A stretch of DNA of 64,000 bases from Nostoc sp. PCC 7107 (lineage in GTDB: Bacteria; Cyanobacteriota; Cyanobacteriia; Cyanobacteriales; Nostocaceae), in contig NC_019676.1 in assembly GCF_000316625.1 (NCBI RefSeq), positions 731,001 to 795,000 of the forward strand. Direction: 5' to 3'. A model generated the notes under the pieces. The model had not been told where the DNA came from and ran no database searches. It saw only the letters and a list, made by a program, of their open reading frames with translations. This document shows, in pieces, positions 18,783 to 27,968 of this stretch; the stretch's first letter is position 1, and every line of letters starts with the position of its first letter. Position numbers and translations under genes: made by a program.

Positions 18783-19574
18783 CTAATCAATCTGAATCGC
18801 CGTTGGTGCTGTACCAGATGGTGATGCGCCAATTAATGGTTTGCGAAATTGAGCATAGAGGCGATCGCGCCATTCAAAGAATAATTGATAATCGGGATTA
18901 TGGGCGATGCTTGGCACGCCTTGTCCTCTGAGGCTGGTGGGTAAATCTAAATAAGCGCCTTCAGGGAACTTTAATAATATTGATAACCCAGCCACGGCTA
19001 AGTCGGCTAAGGTGGGTTCATCGCCTGTGAGATAGGGACTATCTGTCAATAATAAGGTTAATGCTTCTAGGTCTTGCTTTAAATCGGCGATCGCTGATTT
19101 AATCACATCTGGGCTATATCCTACACCCAAACCTACAACTGTCAAAATATCGCTGGGAAATCCTGCGACTAAACTACGAAAAATGTCTGGTGTTGATGTG
19201 GGTAATAAGGATTTGCGAAAATTTTGATCTTGACTAATAGCGGCAAAAAGCGCTTTTCTGCCTTTAATTCCAATCGATTCATCAGCCCATTCTTCGATTA
19301 ATAAGGTTAATGCTTTTTGCTTGGGATTTTGCGGTATTAGTGGGCGCTCTGGATATTTTAAGTCTAAATACTTAGCTATTTCTGTAGAATCTACAATGTA
19401 GCGATTACCATCTTTTAATACTGGCACTTGTTTTTGACCAGTGAGACGAAATATTTCTATTTGTCCTATACCAGGAGTAACTTCAATTTTGCGGTACTCT
19501 AAACCTTTGTAATCTAGAATTAGCCGAACTTTTTCTGAGTATTGAGAGAGTTCCCATTGGTATAATTCTAGCAT
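18783..19574 (-). CDS. Glutathione S-transferase family protein
   Basis: 263 residues. The thioredoxin-like N-domain includes LYQWELSQYSEKVRLILDYK (~3-22) and the cis-proline/glutathione-contact region QVPVLKDGNRYIVDSTEIAKYLD (~49-71, with V-P and D-S-T). The all-helical C-domain has the N-capping motif PYLTGDEPTLADLAV (~180-194). A serine or tyrosine in the active site (S10/Y12) would activate glutathione. Substrate is not predictable. It lies 88 bp upstream of the HerA-like gene on the same strand. Confidence 0.87.
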   Translation of the reverse strand: MLELYQWELSQYSEKVRLILDYKGLEYRKIEVTPGIGQIEIFRLTGQKQVPVLKDGNRYIVDSTEIAKYLDLKYPERPLIPQNPKQKALTLLIEEWADESIGIKGRKALFAAISQDQNFRKSLLPTSTPDIFRSLVAGFPSDILTVVGLGVGYSPDVIKSAIADLKQDLEALTLLLTDSPYLTGDEPTLADLAVAGLSILLKFPEGAYLDLPTSLRGQGVPSIAHNPDYQLFFEWRDRLYAQFRKPLIGASPSGTAPTAIQID

Positions 19575-20201
19575 ATTGCATTCCTGGATACTGAGTTGAG
19601 AAAATAACTCTCTAATTTTATCTTTACTTCCTGAAAATTTGCCAAGTTAAAATAAAATCTCTCAGACAAATATTGCTCTAACTAGTGATTTTGCATGAAT
19701 TTGATATTGAGCAAATTTCTAATTACTCCGAGAAGTTTTTTGCAACTCTAGACTAAAAAATACATAAGAATGCAGGAGTCAGAAGCCAGAATCCAGAATG
19801 GCTGGTAAATAAAAATATTCAGAAAAAATAATTGATATTCTCCGTAAGGGATAATGATGTAATGCTAAATATTTGCTTTTGCCAGATGAACCCTGAACAA
19901 TTGACTTACTATTATGGTTAAGAACAATTTGGCAGTGAGTTTTCGTCACTGCATCAATTAGCATTGCCAGATTCAGGTCTACTTCTTGTATTTAAAGTTG
20001 TTTTATGCTAAATTTGTCCAGGTAATTTTTATACTTTTATTTTCAGGAATTCTGCTATTAATACATTGATTGAATAATTGTTTAACCGTAAGAAAAACGG
20101 AAATTTATATTAAATATCTTACCTTTCAGATTAGATTTTTTGTGTAGCAAAGTGATATAAGTCTTTATGTAAACTGTGTTAAATCAAAACAAACAAAATT
20201 T
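19575..20201. other. Intergenic region between divergent GST and fasciclin genes
   Basis: A/T-rich. A CAGTGAG-tttt-cgTCACTG hairpin lies at about 19933-19951. An open frame on the minus strand here has no coding look. No RNA gene recognised. Confidence 0.4.
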
Positions 20202-21026
20202 ATGAAGGGGAATTACAGCAAGTTATTGACTAATTTAGCAAGTATGGCGGGAGTATTAGGGGTGAGTCTCCTTGTTACTTTACCATCACAAGCTAAAGAA
20301 GTGCTTAATCCTAGTCCTAGCATTTTTAGCGAAGCTCCTTACAAGCGGAGTCAACGGGTTCAGTCCAATGCCGGTTATACACCTGTTGAGCCAGCGATCG
20401 CCACAGATAAAAACAACGCGCGTAACGCAAATGTAGTAGCTCAAAAAAAACCAAACAGAGGGCTAAATCCTCGCCCTAGCATTTTTAATGAGCCTCCCTA
20501 TAACCGAGGTAGTCAGTCTGCACCTAGCGAAACTGCACCGACTCCCATAACTCCACCACCAGCACCAGAGGAACCGCCAGCTAAACCGCCAACTAGCGGG
20601 ACAAGCAATCAAAACAAAACTGTTGTAGCATTAGCTGAATCGAACAGTTCCTTTAAAACTCTCACCGCAGCTTTAAAAGCCGCCGGATTAATTGAAACCT
20701 TACAAGGTGCAGGGCCTTTCACAATTTTTGCCCCGACGGATGCAGCCTTTGCCAAACTTCCCCCAGAAGCTTTAAACGACTTGTTGAAGCCAGAAAATAA
20801 AGAAGTTCTGGTGAAGATATTGACTTATCATGTCGTACCGGGCAAAGTGTTGTCCTCGGATTTGACATCTGGTCAAGTAACCAGCTTGCAAGGAGATCCT
20901 ATTTCTGTAAAAGTTGACAGCAATGGGGTAGTAGTGAATGATGGTAAAGTCACTCAGGCAGATATTCAAGGCAGTAACGGTGTAATTCATGCGATCGACA
21001 ATGTGATTTTGCCGCCTAGCTTGTAG
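20202..21026 (+). CDS. Secreted fasciclin (FAS1) domain protein
   Basis: 274 residues. A signal peptide covers ~1-31 with a SQA-K type cleavage. Residues ~37-50 (LNPSPSIFSEAPYKR) and ~88-102 (LNPRPSIFNEPPYNR) are two copies of one motif, followed by a proline-rich linker (~103-135). The FAS1 domain fills ~141-272, with GPFTIFAPTDAAFAKLP and the H2-like YHVVPGKVL. FAS1 proteins mediate adhesion or matrix binding outside the cell. The duplicated motif upstream of the domain is unusual. A frameshifted kinase remnant converges on it from the other side. Confidence 0.9.
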   Translation: MKGNYSKLLTNLASMAGVLGVSLLVTLPSQAKEVLNPSPSIFSEAPYKRSQRVQSNAGYTPVEPAIATDKNNARNANVVAQKKPNRGLNPRPSIFNEPPYNRGSQSAPSETAPTPITPPPAPEEPPAKPPTSGTSNQNKTVVALAESNSSFKTLTAALKAAGLIETLQGAGPFTIFAPTDAAFAKLPPEALNDLLKPENKEVLVKILTYHVVPGKVLSSDLTSGQVTSLQGDPISVKVDSNGVVVNDGKVTQADIQGSNGVIHAIDNVILPPSL

Positions 21027-21100
21027 TTTATTTCTCCAAGACTTACGCACAAAGGTAGTCTGTTAAGACAGACTGAGTATAAGGGTGTAGTGGTGTAAAG

Positions 21101-21651
21101 CTACACCTTTCCACCTAATACATTGTTTTCCGTCCAATCTTGGGCGATCGCTGTTAACTTAGCTAAAAATTTTACTAAGTTAACAGTTTTTGTCGTTGTC
21201 TGTTGTGAGTTAATGGCAAATTCGCTTGTGTAGATTTGTTGGGTTTGCTTGTCTAGTTCTTGCAAACGCCGGAAAATTGCTTTTGAGCCGAGTCAGAATG
21301 ACGGTTAACTTCATAAGTCGGTTTAGAACCAACCCATCTTTTTTCAGAAATATTCGCTATTTCAAATTCAAATTGTTCTAGAGGTAAGAAAACTGTTTCT
21401 AGCTCTGGTTCTAAACTTAATTGTGATTCTACTGGTGGGTTGAAGTTGAATGATGGAGATAATACAACAGAGAATGGTAATTCTTGAGTTGTAGTCAGTG
21501 TTTGCAATGCTTCAGTTGCGGATGGATGGCACGAAGTGTAGCGATCGCATATCATTGTTTCGATAATATCAGCGAAGGAATCACTGACTTTTACATAGTC
21601 GCGCCAGATATTTTTGATATTAGGGAATGCTTGATAAGAATTAAAGCAGAC
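21101..21651 (-). pseudogene. Frameshifted C-terminal remnant of a Ser/Thr protein kinase
   Basis: Reading on the minus strand from just after a TGA at 21652-21654 gives an uninterrupted frame. It contains NIWRDYVKVSDSFADIIE and then CHPSATEALQTL, which closely resembles the end of cyanobacterial Hanks-type kinase domains (...RYxSATEALQAL). The frame continues through an acidic/proline region. Near 21274-21278 a run of four A's breaks the frame: adding one base restores AQKAIFRRLQELDKQT... and ~55 further codons to a TAG at 21101-21103. No kinase N-terminus remains upstream, where the next gene begins. I read this as a truncated and frameshifted pseudogene; the identity of the tail beyond the kinase end is unknown. 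Confidence 0.6.
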
Positions 21652-21675
21652 TCAATAATTATTGATTGACCAATT

Positions 21676-22464
21676 TTAGGCACAGTACTGCAACATAAAT
21701 TTCTCAGTAATTGTGTATAAATGTTCATTTAAATGAGATAGTGTTTGTTCGGCGATCGCTTTTGGTAAGCCTTGATAATATGCTTGGGCAATACCACCTG
21801 TAATACAAGCAATGGTATCACTGTCTCCACCTACAGAAATTGCATTGCGAATTGCATCTTCGTAATCTGTAGATTCTAAAAAGGCGATAATTGCTGGGGG
21901 GACGGAACCTTGACAAGAAACATCAAATTTGTAAGTTGGTCTAATTTCGTCGAGGGTAATTTCTAAATCGTAGCCAAAATTAGTTTGAATATAAGCTTTG
22001 ATTGTAGGTTTATCATAGCCTGTGCGAGACAGAAATATGGCTGCTGCTGTGGCTTGAGCGCCTTTGATACCTTCAGGATGATTGTGGGTAACTTCGGCAC
22101 AGCTTTTAGCTGCTTGCAGTACAGTATCTAAGTCATTCAAGGCAAATGCAATGGGACTGACGCGCATAGCCGAACCATTACCCCAACTATTGTATGGCTC
22201 ACTGCTACTAGAGTTTGCCCAAGTTCTAAAAGTACTGCCATAACCAGCGTAGGGATAGCGGCGGAAATAAGATTTAAATTGCTCGATGTATTGATTGCTA
22301 TCTAGTAAGTTACCACCATCCAGAATTAGTTCTGCCACTGCCACCGTTAGCACAGTATCGTCGGTGAAACGACATTGCCTGTCGAATAAAGGAAAATCCT
22401 TGGTTTTGATATTGTTAACTTCATATACCGAACCAATGATGTCACCTGCGATCGCTCCTAGCAT
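21676..22464 (-). CDS. ADP-ribosylglycohydrolase family protein
   Basis: 262 residues of the DraG/ARH fold, which removes ADP-ribose from proteins or small molecules using two magnesium ions. Metal-ligand signatures are complete: GAIAGDIIGS at 3-12, FTDDT at 33-37, and the C-terminal GGDSDTIACITGGIAQA near 211-227. It could reverse a toxin- or stress-dependent modification, though no transferase is nearby. An intact enzyme is predicted; substrate unknown. Confidence 0.9.
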   Translation of the reverse strand: MLGAIAGDIIGSVYEVNNIKTKDFPLFDRQCRFTDDTVLTVAVAELILDGGNLLDSNQYIEQFKSYFRRYPYAGYGSTFRTWANSSSSEPYNSWGNGSAMRVSPIAFALNDLDTVLQAAKSCAEVTHNHPEGIKGAQATAAAIFLSRTGYDKPTIKAYIQTNFGYDLEITLDEIRPTYKFDVSCQGSVPPAIIAFLESTDYEDAIRNAISVGGDSDTIACITGGIAQAYYQGLPKAIAEQTLSHLNEHLYTITEKFMLQYCA

Positions 22465-22936
22465 ATTAATATTCTGGAATATGATTTACTTGCGTTTTTC
22501 CAGCCTTACGACAGCATTGTAATCTGGGACTCCTTCTAGCGATCGCTTACTTTTATCAAGCAATACATTCCCCTCTGGCTAATGAACCTGTAATTGAGAA
22601 CTTTTTTGGGTTGGTAATTGTGATATATCTTGCGGTAGGTGTGGCTCACAAGCTGGCATGGTGTTCATCTCTCATAACCGCAACCGGACATTGCAGAGAT
22701 GAATATAGGACTTACGTATAAAAACGAAAAATCAAGGGTTTTGTATGGGTGTATGTATCTAAAAGCCTTTCATCCCCACACCCAGTCTCCACAGACAATC
22801 GGGGAACCTGTCACACAATTTTGGATTTTAGATTTATTACCCGAATAAATTCGGTGGAACCTGTTACCTTTTTAAACTTTGAATCTTCAATCCAAAATTT
22901 AAAATTTAAAATCTAGTCGGGGTTTATGATTCATAT
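22465..22936. other. Gene-free region with repeat fragments
   Basis: Includes a TTCATCTCT/AGAGATGAA inverted repeat at 22664-22703, an AGGACTTACGTA copy at 22708-22719 (related to the element at 62542-62632), and an A/T-rich tract of AAAATTTAAAATTTAAAATC type near 22895-22915. No gene seen. Confidence 0.5.
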
Positions 22937-24187
22937 CTAACACCAAGTTTGCAAAACACGACCTTGTAATTCTTTGCCAAACCAAGGTGTATTACTAGAA
23001 AGTGTATGTAGATTTTTCCTGGCGACTTTCCAAATTTGGGTGGGATCAAATAAAGTTAACTCAGCTGGTTGATGAGGAGTCACTGTACTTAATTTCTGTC
23101 CCAAACATTTCGCCGGATTAGCACTTAATGCTTGCCATAATTCTAATGCAGTAAATTCCCCAGTTGCGACCAGATTTTGCCATAGTAAAGGCAAGGCTAA
23201 CTCAAACCCAATTGCCCCAGTTGGTGCTTCCGCAAAAGCTTGGACTTTTTCTTCATAAGTATAAGCTGCATGGTCGATCGCGATCGCATCAATTACCCCA
23301 GTGCGGACACCTGCACGCAAAGCCTTGACATCGCTAGGATTACCTAAAGGCGGGTCTAAATGCAAACTGGTATCATAACTTTGAATAGCTGCGGTATCTA
23401 ATAACAAGTGCATCCAAGTAGTACTGGCGGTGATGGGTAAACCAGCAGCCTTAGCCTCGGCGATTAATTCCACACTCCGCGCTGTAGAAACACGCATAAT
23501 ATGAACTTGTTGATTACCAGTAGCAGCAACTAATTCTAACAAAGAAGCGATCGCCGTTGTTTCGGCACTAGCGGGGACTGGTGGTAAACCAAAACGCAGT
23601 GCATTTGCCCCTTCCCTCATGACACCATTGGATGTAAGCTGGCGATCGCAAGGCCAAAAAGCCACAGGTTTATTCAACGGCTGCACATATTCCAGCACTC
23701 GCCGCACCAAACCCAAATTATCCAACGGATGACTATCAGTAAAACCAACAACTCCCGCAGCTGCCAAATCAGCCAATTCCGTCATCTGCTTTCCCGCCAC
23801 ATCTAAGGTAATTGCACCCCAGATATTCAGTATGGGAGAAGCGCTTCTTTGCTTTTGTAACTGTGCTACAAGCGCCGGATGATCAATAGATGGAGATGTA
23901 TCAGGTAAAATCCCAATTCTCGTAAAGCCACCAGCCGCAGCAGCTTGCAACAGAGATGAAAAAGTTTCCCGTTCTTCAAACCCTGGTTCGCCAGAGTGAC
24001 TATATAAATCGACCAACCCATTTCCTAGAACTAATCCCTGACAATTTCTCACTTGAGTATCAGCACTAGTATCAGAAATTTGTGCCGCTACAGCTTGAAT
24101 CTGACCATCAGCAATTAAGACATCGGCTATTTGGTCAGTGCCAGAAACCGGGTCAATTACTCGGACTTGTTGTAAAAGTTCAGTCAT
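22937..24187 (-). CDS. Dihydroorotase-like amidohydrolase lacking metal ligands
   Basis: 416 residues counted from the ATG giving MTELLQQ (another ATG lies 3 codons earlier). Overall it aligns by eye with type I dihydroorotases (pyrC): LVDLYSHSGEPGFEERE, EAPTGAIGFELALPLL and the NPAK tail. Yet the expected zinc ligands are mostly gone: the HxH motif reads Y62-S-H64, the HCED segment reads WPCD (178-181), the CHVST histidine is R232, PHH reads WMH (258-260) and DHAPH reads DHAAY (305-309). Only D305 and some framework are kept. It is probably a non-catalytic or repurposed paralogue like known inactive dihydroorotase-like partners of aspartate transcarbamoylase; a true PyrC should exist elsewhere. 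Confidence 0.82.
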   Translation of the reverse strand: MTELLQQVRVIDPVSGTDQIADVLIADGQIQAVAAQISDTSADTQVRNCQGLVLGNGLVDLYSHSGEPGFEERETFSSLLQAAAAGGFTRIGILPDTSPSIDHPALVAQLQKQRSASPILNIWGAITLDVAGKQMTELADLAAAGVVGFTDSHPLDNLGLVRRVLEYVQPLNKPVAFWPCDRQLTSNGVMREGANALRFGLPPVPASAETTAIASLLELVAATGNQQVHIMRVSTARSVELIAEAKAAGLPITASTTWMHLLLDTAAIQSYDTSLHLDPPLGNPSDVKALRAGVRTGVIDAIAIDHAAYTYEEKVQAFAEAPTGAIGFELALPLLWQNLVATGEFTALELWQALSANPAKCLGQKLSTVTPHQPAELTLFDPTQIWKVARKNLHTLSSNTPWFGKELQGRVLQTWC

Positions 24188-24282
24188 AAAAATCATAAGT
24201 TAGGAGTGACGAGCCAGGGAGTTAAGAGTTATGAGTTACACATAATTAGTTCCTTACTTCTTACTCTTCACTCCTCCCTGTT

Positions 24283-25632
24283 TTATAATGCTCCAGCTGC
24301 TGTTTGATCGAGAACACCACCACCCAAATGAGCCGTGATATTCATTGCTTGTAAAACGGGAAAACCATCCAGTCCGTTGGGGTAGTCAATCACGCTCACT
24401 GCGCCATTACCTTGGCGGAAATTCCAGAAGTTTTCGGCTGTTAAGCCCAGAATATGACAAAGCAAGGTTTTATTAGTAGCATCGTGAGCCACTACTAATC
24501 CAGTTTTGAGTTTATTATCTAATGCCGTTTGCACAATAGATTGCCACGCAGCAACGCTACGTTCCCAAACTTGTTGTAAATTTTCTCCCTCTGGCATTTG
24601 TACCTCAGCGGGTATTGTTCGCCAACGGTGCAATTCCCCAGGAAATTCTTGTTCAATTTCTGCTTCTAACTTCCCTTCCCAAAGTCCATGACTAATTTCT
24701 CTTAAACCATCTTGCAAATCTAACTGAATATTGGGATGTTGACGCAATATAATTTCGGCCGTTTCTTGAGGACGTAGCATTGAACTACTCACAGCAAAGT
24801 CAATGGCGACATCTTTGAGAAATTCCCAGGCTTTTTGGGCTTGATTTCTCCCATTGTCATTCAAAGGAACATCAATTTGTCCTTGAAATCTGGTTTGACG
24901 GTTCCACTCTGTTTCGCCGTGACGCACCAACAACAACCGCACTCCCTGATGACTGGGACGCAAGGATGGTAAACTTTCTCCTGTATGTTGCGTCTGATTC
25001 ATCGATTCTAGTTGGACTGGTTCATCCAATCCCCCAGCAAAATTCAGTACAGTGACAGCACAGTTAGATTGCTGGATAGCATGGTAACGGCTGGGAGGAA
25101 TACCCAGTGCTGTGCTAATTAAGGCGCGGTTAATCCCGTTATGCCCAACTATGAGAATAGTTTTACCTTGATGTTGCGGCAAAATTTCTTGCCAAAATTG
25201 CCTTGCTTGTGCGTACAAAGCCAGAACCGGAAAATGTTCTCTAGTTCCCTCAGCACCGTCAACTAGCATAACCAATTCATCAGGGCGTTCGTGCCAAATC
25301 CGATAGTCTTCAGCAAACTTCTGTTCCACATCAGCCGTGAGTATTCTCTCCCACAAAGGTAAATCAATTTCCAATAACTTATCAGAAGTCTGAACAGTAG
25401 TAGACTCTGGATTATTGACTAACTCACTGTGAATAATCTCGGCTGTGAGTTTGGCTCGTTGCAGAGGACTGCAATAAATTGCATTGAACGAAATATTACT
25501 GAGGGCTTTGCCTACTTTACTGGCATCTTGACGACCTTTTTCTGTTAACGTTGACGCATCCGTGCGTCCTTGAATACGCCGTTCAGCGTTGTAGCTACTT
25601 TGACCGTGACGCACAATGATGACTCGTGTCAT
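24283..25632 (-). CDS. Double-domain histidine phosphatase
   Basis: 449 residues containing two phosphoglycerate-mutase-like domains. Domain 1 starts VIIVRHGQSSYNAERR (~4-19, RHG at 8-10) and has its second histidine in ILIVGHNGINRAL (~160-172). Domain 2 starts LLLVRHGETEWNRQTR (~233-248), with GLVVAHDATNK (~379-389). Both catalytic RHG triads are intact. Related two-domain proteins in cyanobacteria are annotated as phosphoglycerate mutase or metal-independent phosphoserine phosphatase; the substrate is not determinable here. It lies 95 bp upstream of the dihydroorotase-like gene, on the same strand. Confidence 0.87.
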   Translation of the reverse strand: MTRVIIVRHGQSSYNAERRIQGRTDASTLTEKGRQDASKVGKALSNISFNAIYCSPLQRAKLTAEIIHSELVNNPESTTVQTSDKLLEIDLPLWERILTADVEQKFAEDYRIWHERPDELVMLVDGAEGTREHFPVLALYAQARQFWQEILPQHQGKTILIVGHNGINRALISTALGIPPSRYHAIQQSNCAVTVLNFAGGLDEPVQLESMNQTQHTGESLPSLRPSHQGVRLLLVRHGETEWNRQTRFQGQIDVPLNDNGRNQAQKAWEFLKDVAIDFAVSSSMLRPQETAEIILRQHPNIQLDLQDGLREISHGLWEGKLEAEIEQEFPGELHRWRTIPAEVQMPEGENLQQVWERSVAAWQSIVQTALDNKLKTGLVVAHDATNKTLLCHILGLTAENFWNFRQGNGAVSVIDYPNGLDGFPVLQAMNITAHLGGGVLDQTAAGAL

Positions 25633-25691
25633 CGGCTTTGCCCTCCTCTATCTAAAGGATTAATTTTACTCTAAAGTGTTTGCAGAATAAT

Positions 25692-25934
25692 CTAACGCCC
25701 TGTGCAACTTTTAACTCTTTTGGGGGCTGGCTCAACTTTAGGCACTTTGGTCGCCAAATCAATTTCCCAAGCGCTAGGGGTAGCAATTACAAACCCCAAC
25801 AAAATTATTCGGGCGTTGGATGTGTTTGTTGTTGTAGCAAATATTAATGGGGTTATGGGAACGGGTACATAATCACTAAAAATTCCAGAAATGACTCTAA
25901 AACCAGTGATTTTCCATTTTATTGCCTCAGTCAT
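25692..25934 (-). CDS. Possible small protein, 80 residues
   Basis: An ATG-started frame with a hydrophobic middle (ITPLIFATTT and IILLGFVIATP) and a basic tail. There is no clear ribosome-binding site. The opposite strand is also open over the same DNA (GTG at about 25703, some 56 codons, hydrophobic), so coding on either strand is uncertain. No family recognised. Confidence 0.25.
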   Translation of the reverse strand: MTEAIKWKITGFRVISGIFSDYVPVPITPLIFATTTNTSNARIILLGFVIATPSAWEIDLATKVPKVEPAPKRVKSCTGR

Positions 25935-26014
25935 TTAGAATTTAAACGCATATTGGGCATACTAAGGGAAAATTTAGGCAATCTTTTGCGCTACTCATCT
26001 TTGATTTGGATGAG

Positions 26015-27967
26015 ATGCTTAGAAGAAAGTCATTACTTGCAGGACTTAGCAAGATGGCGTTTTTCCACTTTGTACAGCAACAATCTTCTCAGGCTTTTCC
26101 GTTGAGTATTCTTAACAGCATTACAGATCCCATCTTTGTAAAAGATCGGCAACACATTTGGGTGTTCGTCAATGATGCTTTCTGTCAGCTAATCGGCCAT
26201 GAACGGACAGCACTAATTGGGAAGTCTGACTATGATTTATTTTATAAAACAGAAGCAGATGTTTTTTGGAACAGAGATGAACTGGTGTTCACCACAGGCT
26301 TAACTGATGAAAATGAGGAATTAGTGACAGATTGTCGAGGTGAAACACACATCATATCTACGAAGAAAAGCCTATTATTGGACGAGGTTGGTAATTCATT
26401 TCTAGTTGGTTCAATTCGGCTGATTGGTTCTAAAGATAAGATTGAGACTACTTTGCTGCTTCAGACCATAAATAAATTAGAACAAGAAATTAATGAACGC
26501 CAAGAAACAGAGAAGCGCTTTCGCAGACATAGTAATTCTCTACAGCAGCTTGTGCAAAGTGAAAAACTACAACATGATGATTTTCAAATTGCCATTCAAT
26601 ATATCACGGAAGTGGCTAGTTTAGGTCTTGATGTGGCGCGGGTTAGTGTTTGGTTATACACAGATAAACGATTGGGCATTCAATGTGTTGACCTATATGA
26701 ACAAAAGCAAAATTGTCACAGTCATGGTTTAGAATTATTTATCTGCGATTTTCCTAAGTATTTTCAAGCTCTGAAGGAAGAACAAATAATTGCTGTTGCT
26801 GATGTGTATACTGATCCTCGCACTTCAGAATTTTCGGCAAATTATACAACCCCATTGGGCATTGGTGCGATGCTTGATGCGAGAATTTGGTCTAGAGGGG
26901 AAGTAATTGGTGTAGTTTGTTGTGAACATTTGGGAACTCAGCGTCAGTGGACACTAGAAGAAGAAAGTTTTATTGGCTCGATTACTGACTTTGTGCGACT
27001 GGTAATTGAATCACGCGATCGCAAAAACGCCGAAGCAGCACTGAGACAACAAACTCAACAATTAGAAGCAACACTGAAAGAATTACAACGCACTCAAACC
27101 CAAATGATCCAAAGTGAAAAAATGTCTTCTTTGGGACAGTTAGTAGCAGGAGTGGCTCATGAAATCAATAATCCTGTTAACTTTATTTATGGCAATATTA
27201 CTCCGGCAAATAATTATATTCATGACATCCTTAATCTAATTAATCTCTATCAAGAACACTATCCTTATCCTGTTGATGTAATTCGAGAAGAAATTACGGA
27301 TATAGACTTAGAATTTTTAATGACAGATTTACCGAAGTTATTATCTTCTATGAAAATAGGAGCCGATCGCATCAGGCAAATTGTTCTGTCTCTACGAAAT
27401 TTTTCTCGCCTTGATGAAGCTGAATATAAAGCAGTTGATATTCATGAAGGAATTGATAGTACTTTATTAATTTTAGAAAATCGTCTCAAAGCCAAACCTG
27501 ATTATCCAGGTATTAAAATTATTAAAGAATATGGACAATTACCTCTTGTTGAGTGTTATGCAGGTCAACTCAATCAAGTATTCATGAATATTTTAACTAA
27601 CGCTATTGATACCTTAGAAGAACGAGACGAACAACGGACTACCCAGGAAATTCAAGCATCTCCCAGCAGGATTCGGATTAGTACAGAAATAATTAATTCA
27701 AATCAAATTGCGATTAAAATTGCTGATAATGGTCTAGGTATCCTAGAAGATATTAAAAAACGTATTTTTGATCCCTTCTTTACCACAAAACCAATTGGTA
27801 AAGGTACCGGAATGGGAATGTCCATTAGTTATCAAATTGTGACCGAAAATCATCACGGAACTATTGACTGTATCTCATCTCCAGGTGATGGTACAGAATT
27901 TGAGATTGTGATTCCTTTAAAACAGCAGCGGTTTGTGAATCAAACTCCACTAGAAAGTTCATTGTGA
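26015..27967 (+). CDS. PAS-GAF sensor histidine kinase
   Basis: Soluble hybrid-free kinase of about 650 residues. Order: PAS domain (~25-145, SITDPIFVKDRQHIWVFVND), short coiled coil, GAF domain (~185-330), a second coiled coil, dimerisation/phosphoacceptor H-box GVAHEINNPVNFIYGN with the histidine near 381, and an HATPase domain with N-box NILTNAIDTL, G1 IADNGLGI and G2 GKGTGMGMSIS. No transmembrane segment. Starts at TTG 26006, ATG 26015 or ATG 26054 are possible; the last has AGGA nine bases upstream. It ends one base from the convergent response regulator, which may be its partner, though they are not an operon. Confidence 0.9.
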   Translation: MLRRKSLLAGLSKMAFFHFVQQQSSQAFPLSILNSITDPIFVKDRQHIWVFVNDAFCQLIGHERTALIGKSDYDLFYKTEADVFWNRDELVFTTGLTDENEELVTDCRGETHIISTKKSLLLDEVGNSFLVGSIRLIGSKDKIETTLLLQTINKLEQEINERQETEKRFRRHSNSLQQLVQSEKLQHDDFQIAIQYITEVASLGLDVARVSVWLYTDKRLGIQCVDLYEQKQNCHSHGLELFICDFPKYFQALKEEQIIAVADVYTDPRTSEFSANYTTPLGIGAMLDARIWSRGEVIGVVCCEHLGTQRQWTLEEESFIGSITDFVRLVIESRDRKNAEAALRQQTQQLEATLKELQRTQTQMIQSEKMSSLGQLVAGVAHEINNPVNFIYGNITPANNYIHDILNLINLYQEHYPYPVDVIREEITDIDLEFLMTDLPKLLSSMKIGADRIRQIVLSLRNFSRLDEAEYKAVDIHEGIDSTLLILENRLKAKPDYPGIKIIKEYGQLPLVECYAGQLNQVFMNILTNAIDTLEERDEQRTTQEIQASPSRIRISTEIINSNQIAIKIADNGLGILEDIKKRIFDPFFTTKPIGKGTGMGMSISYQIVTENHHGTIDCISSPGDGTEFEIVIPLKQQRFVNQTPLESSL

Positions 27968-27968
27968 C

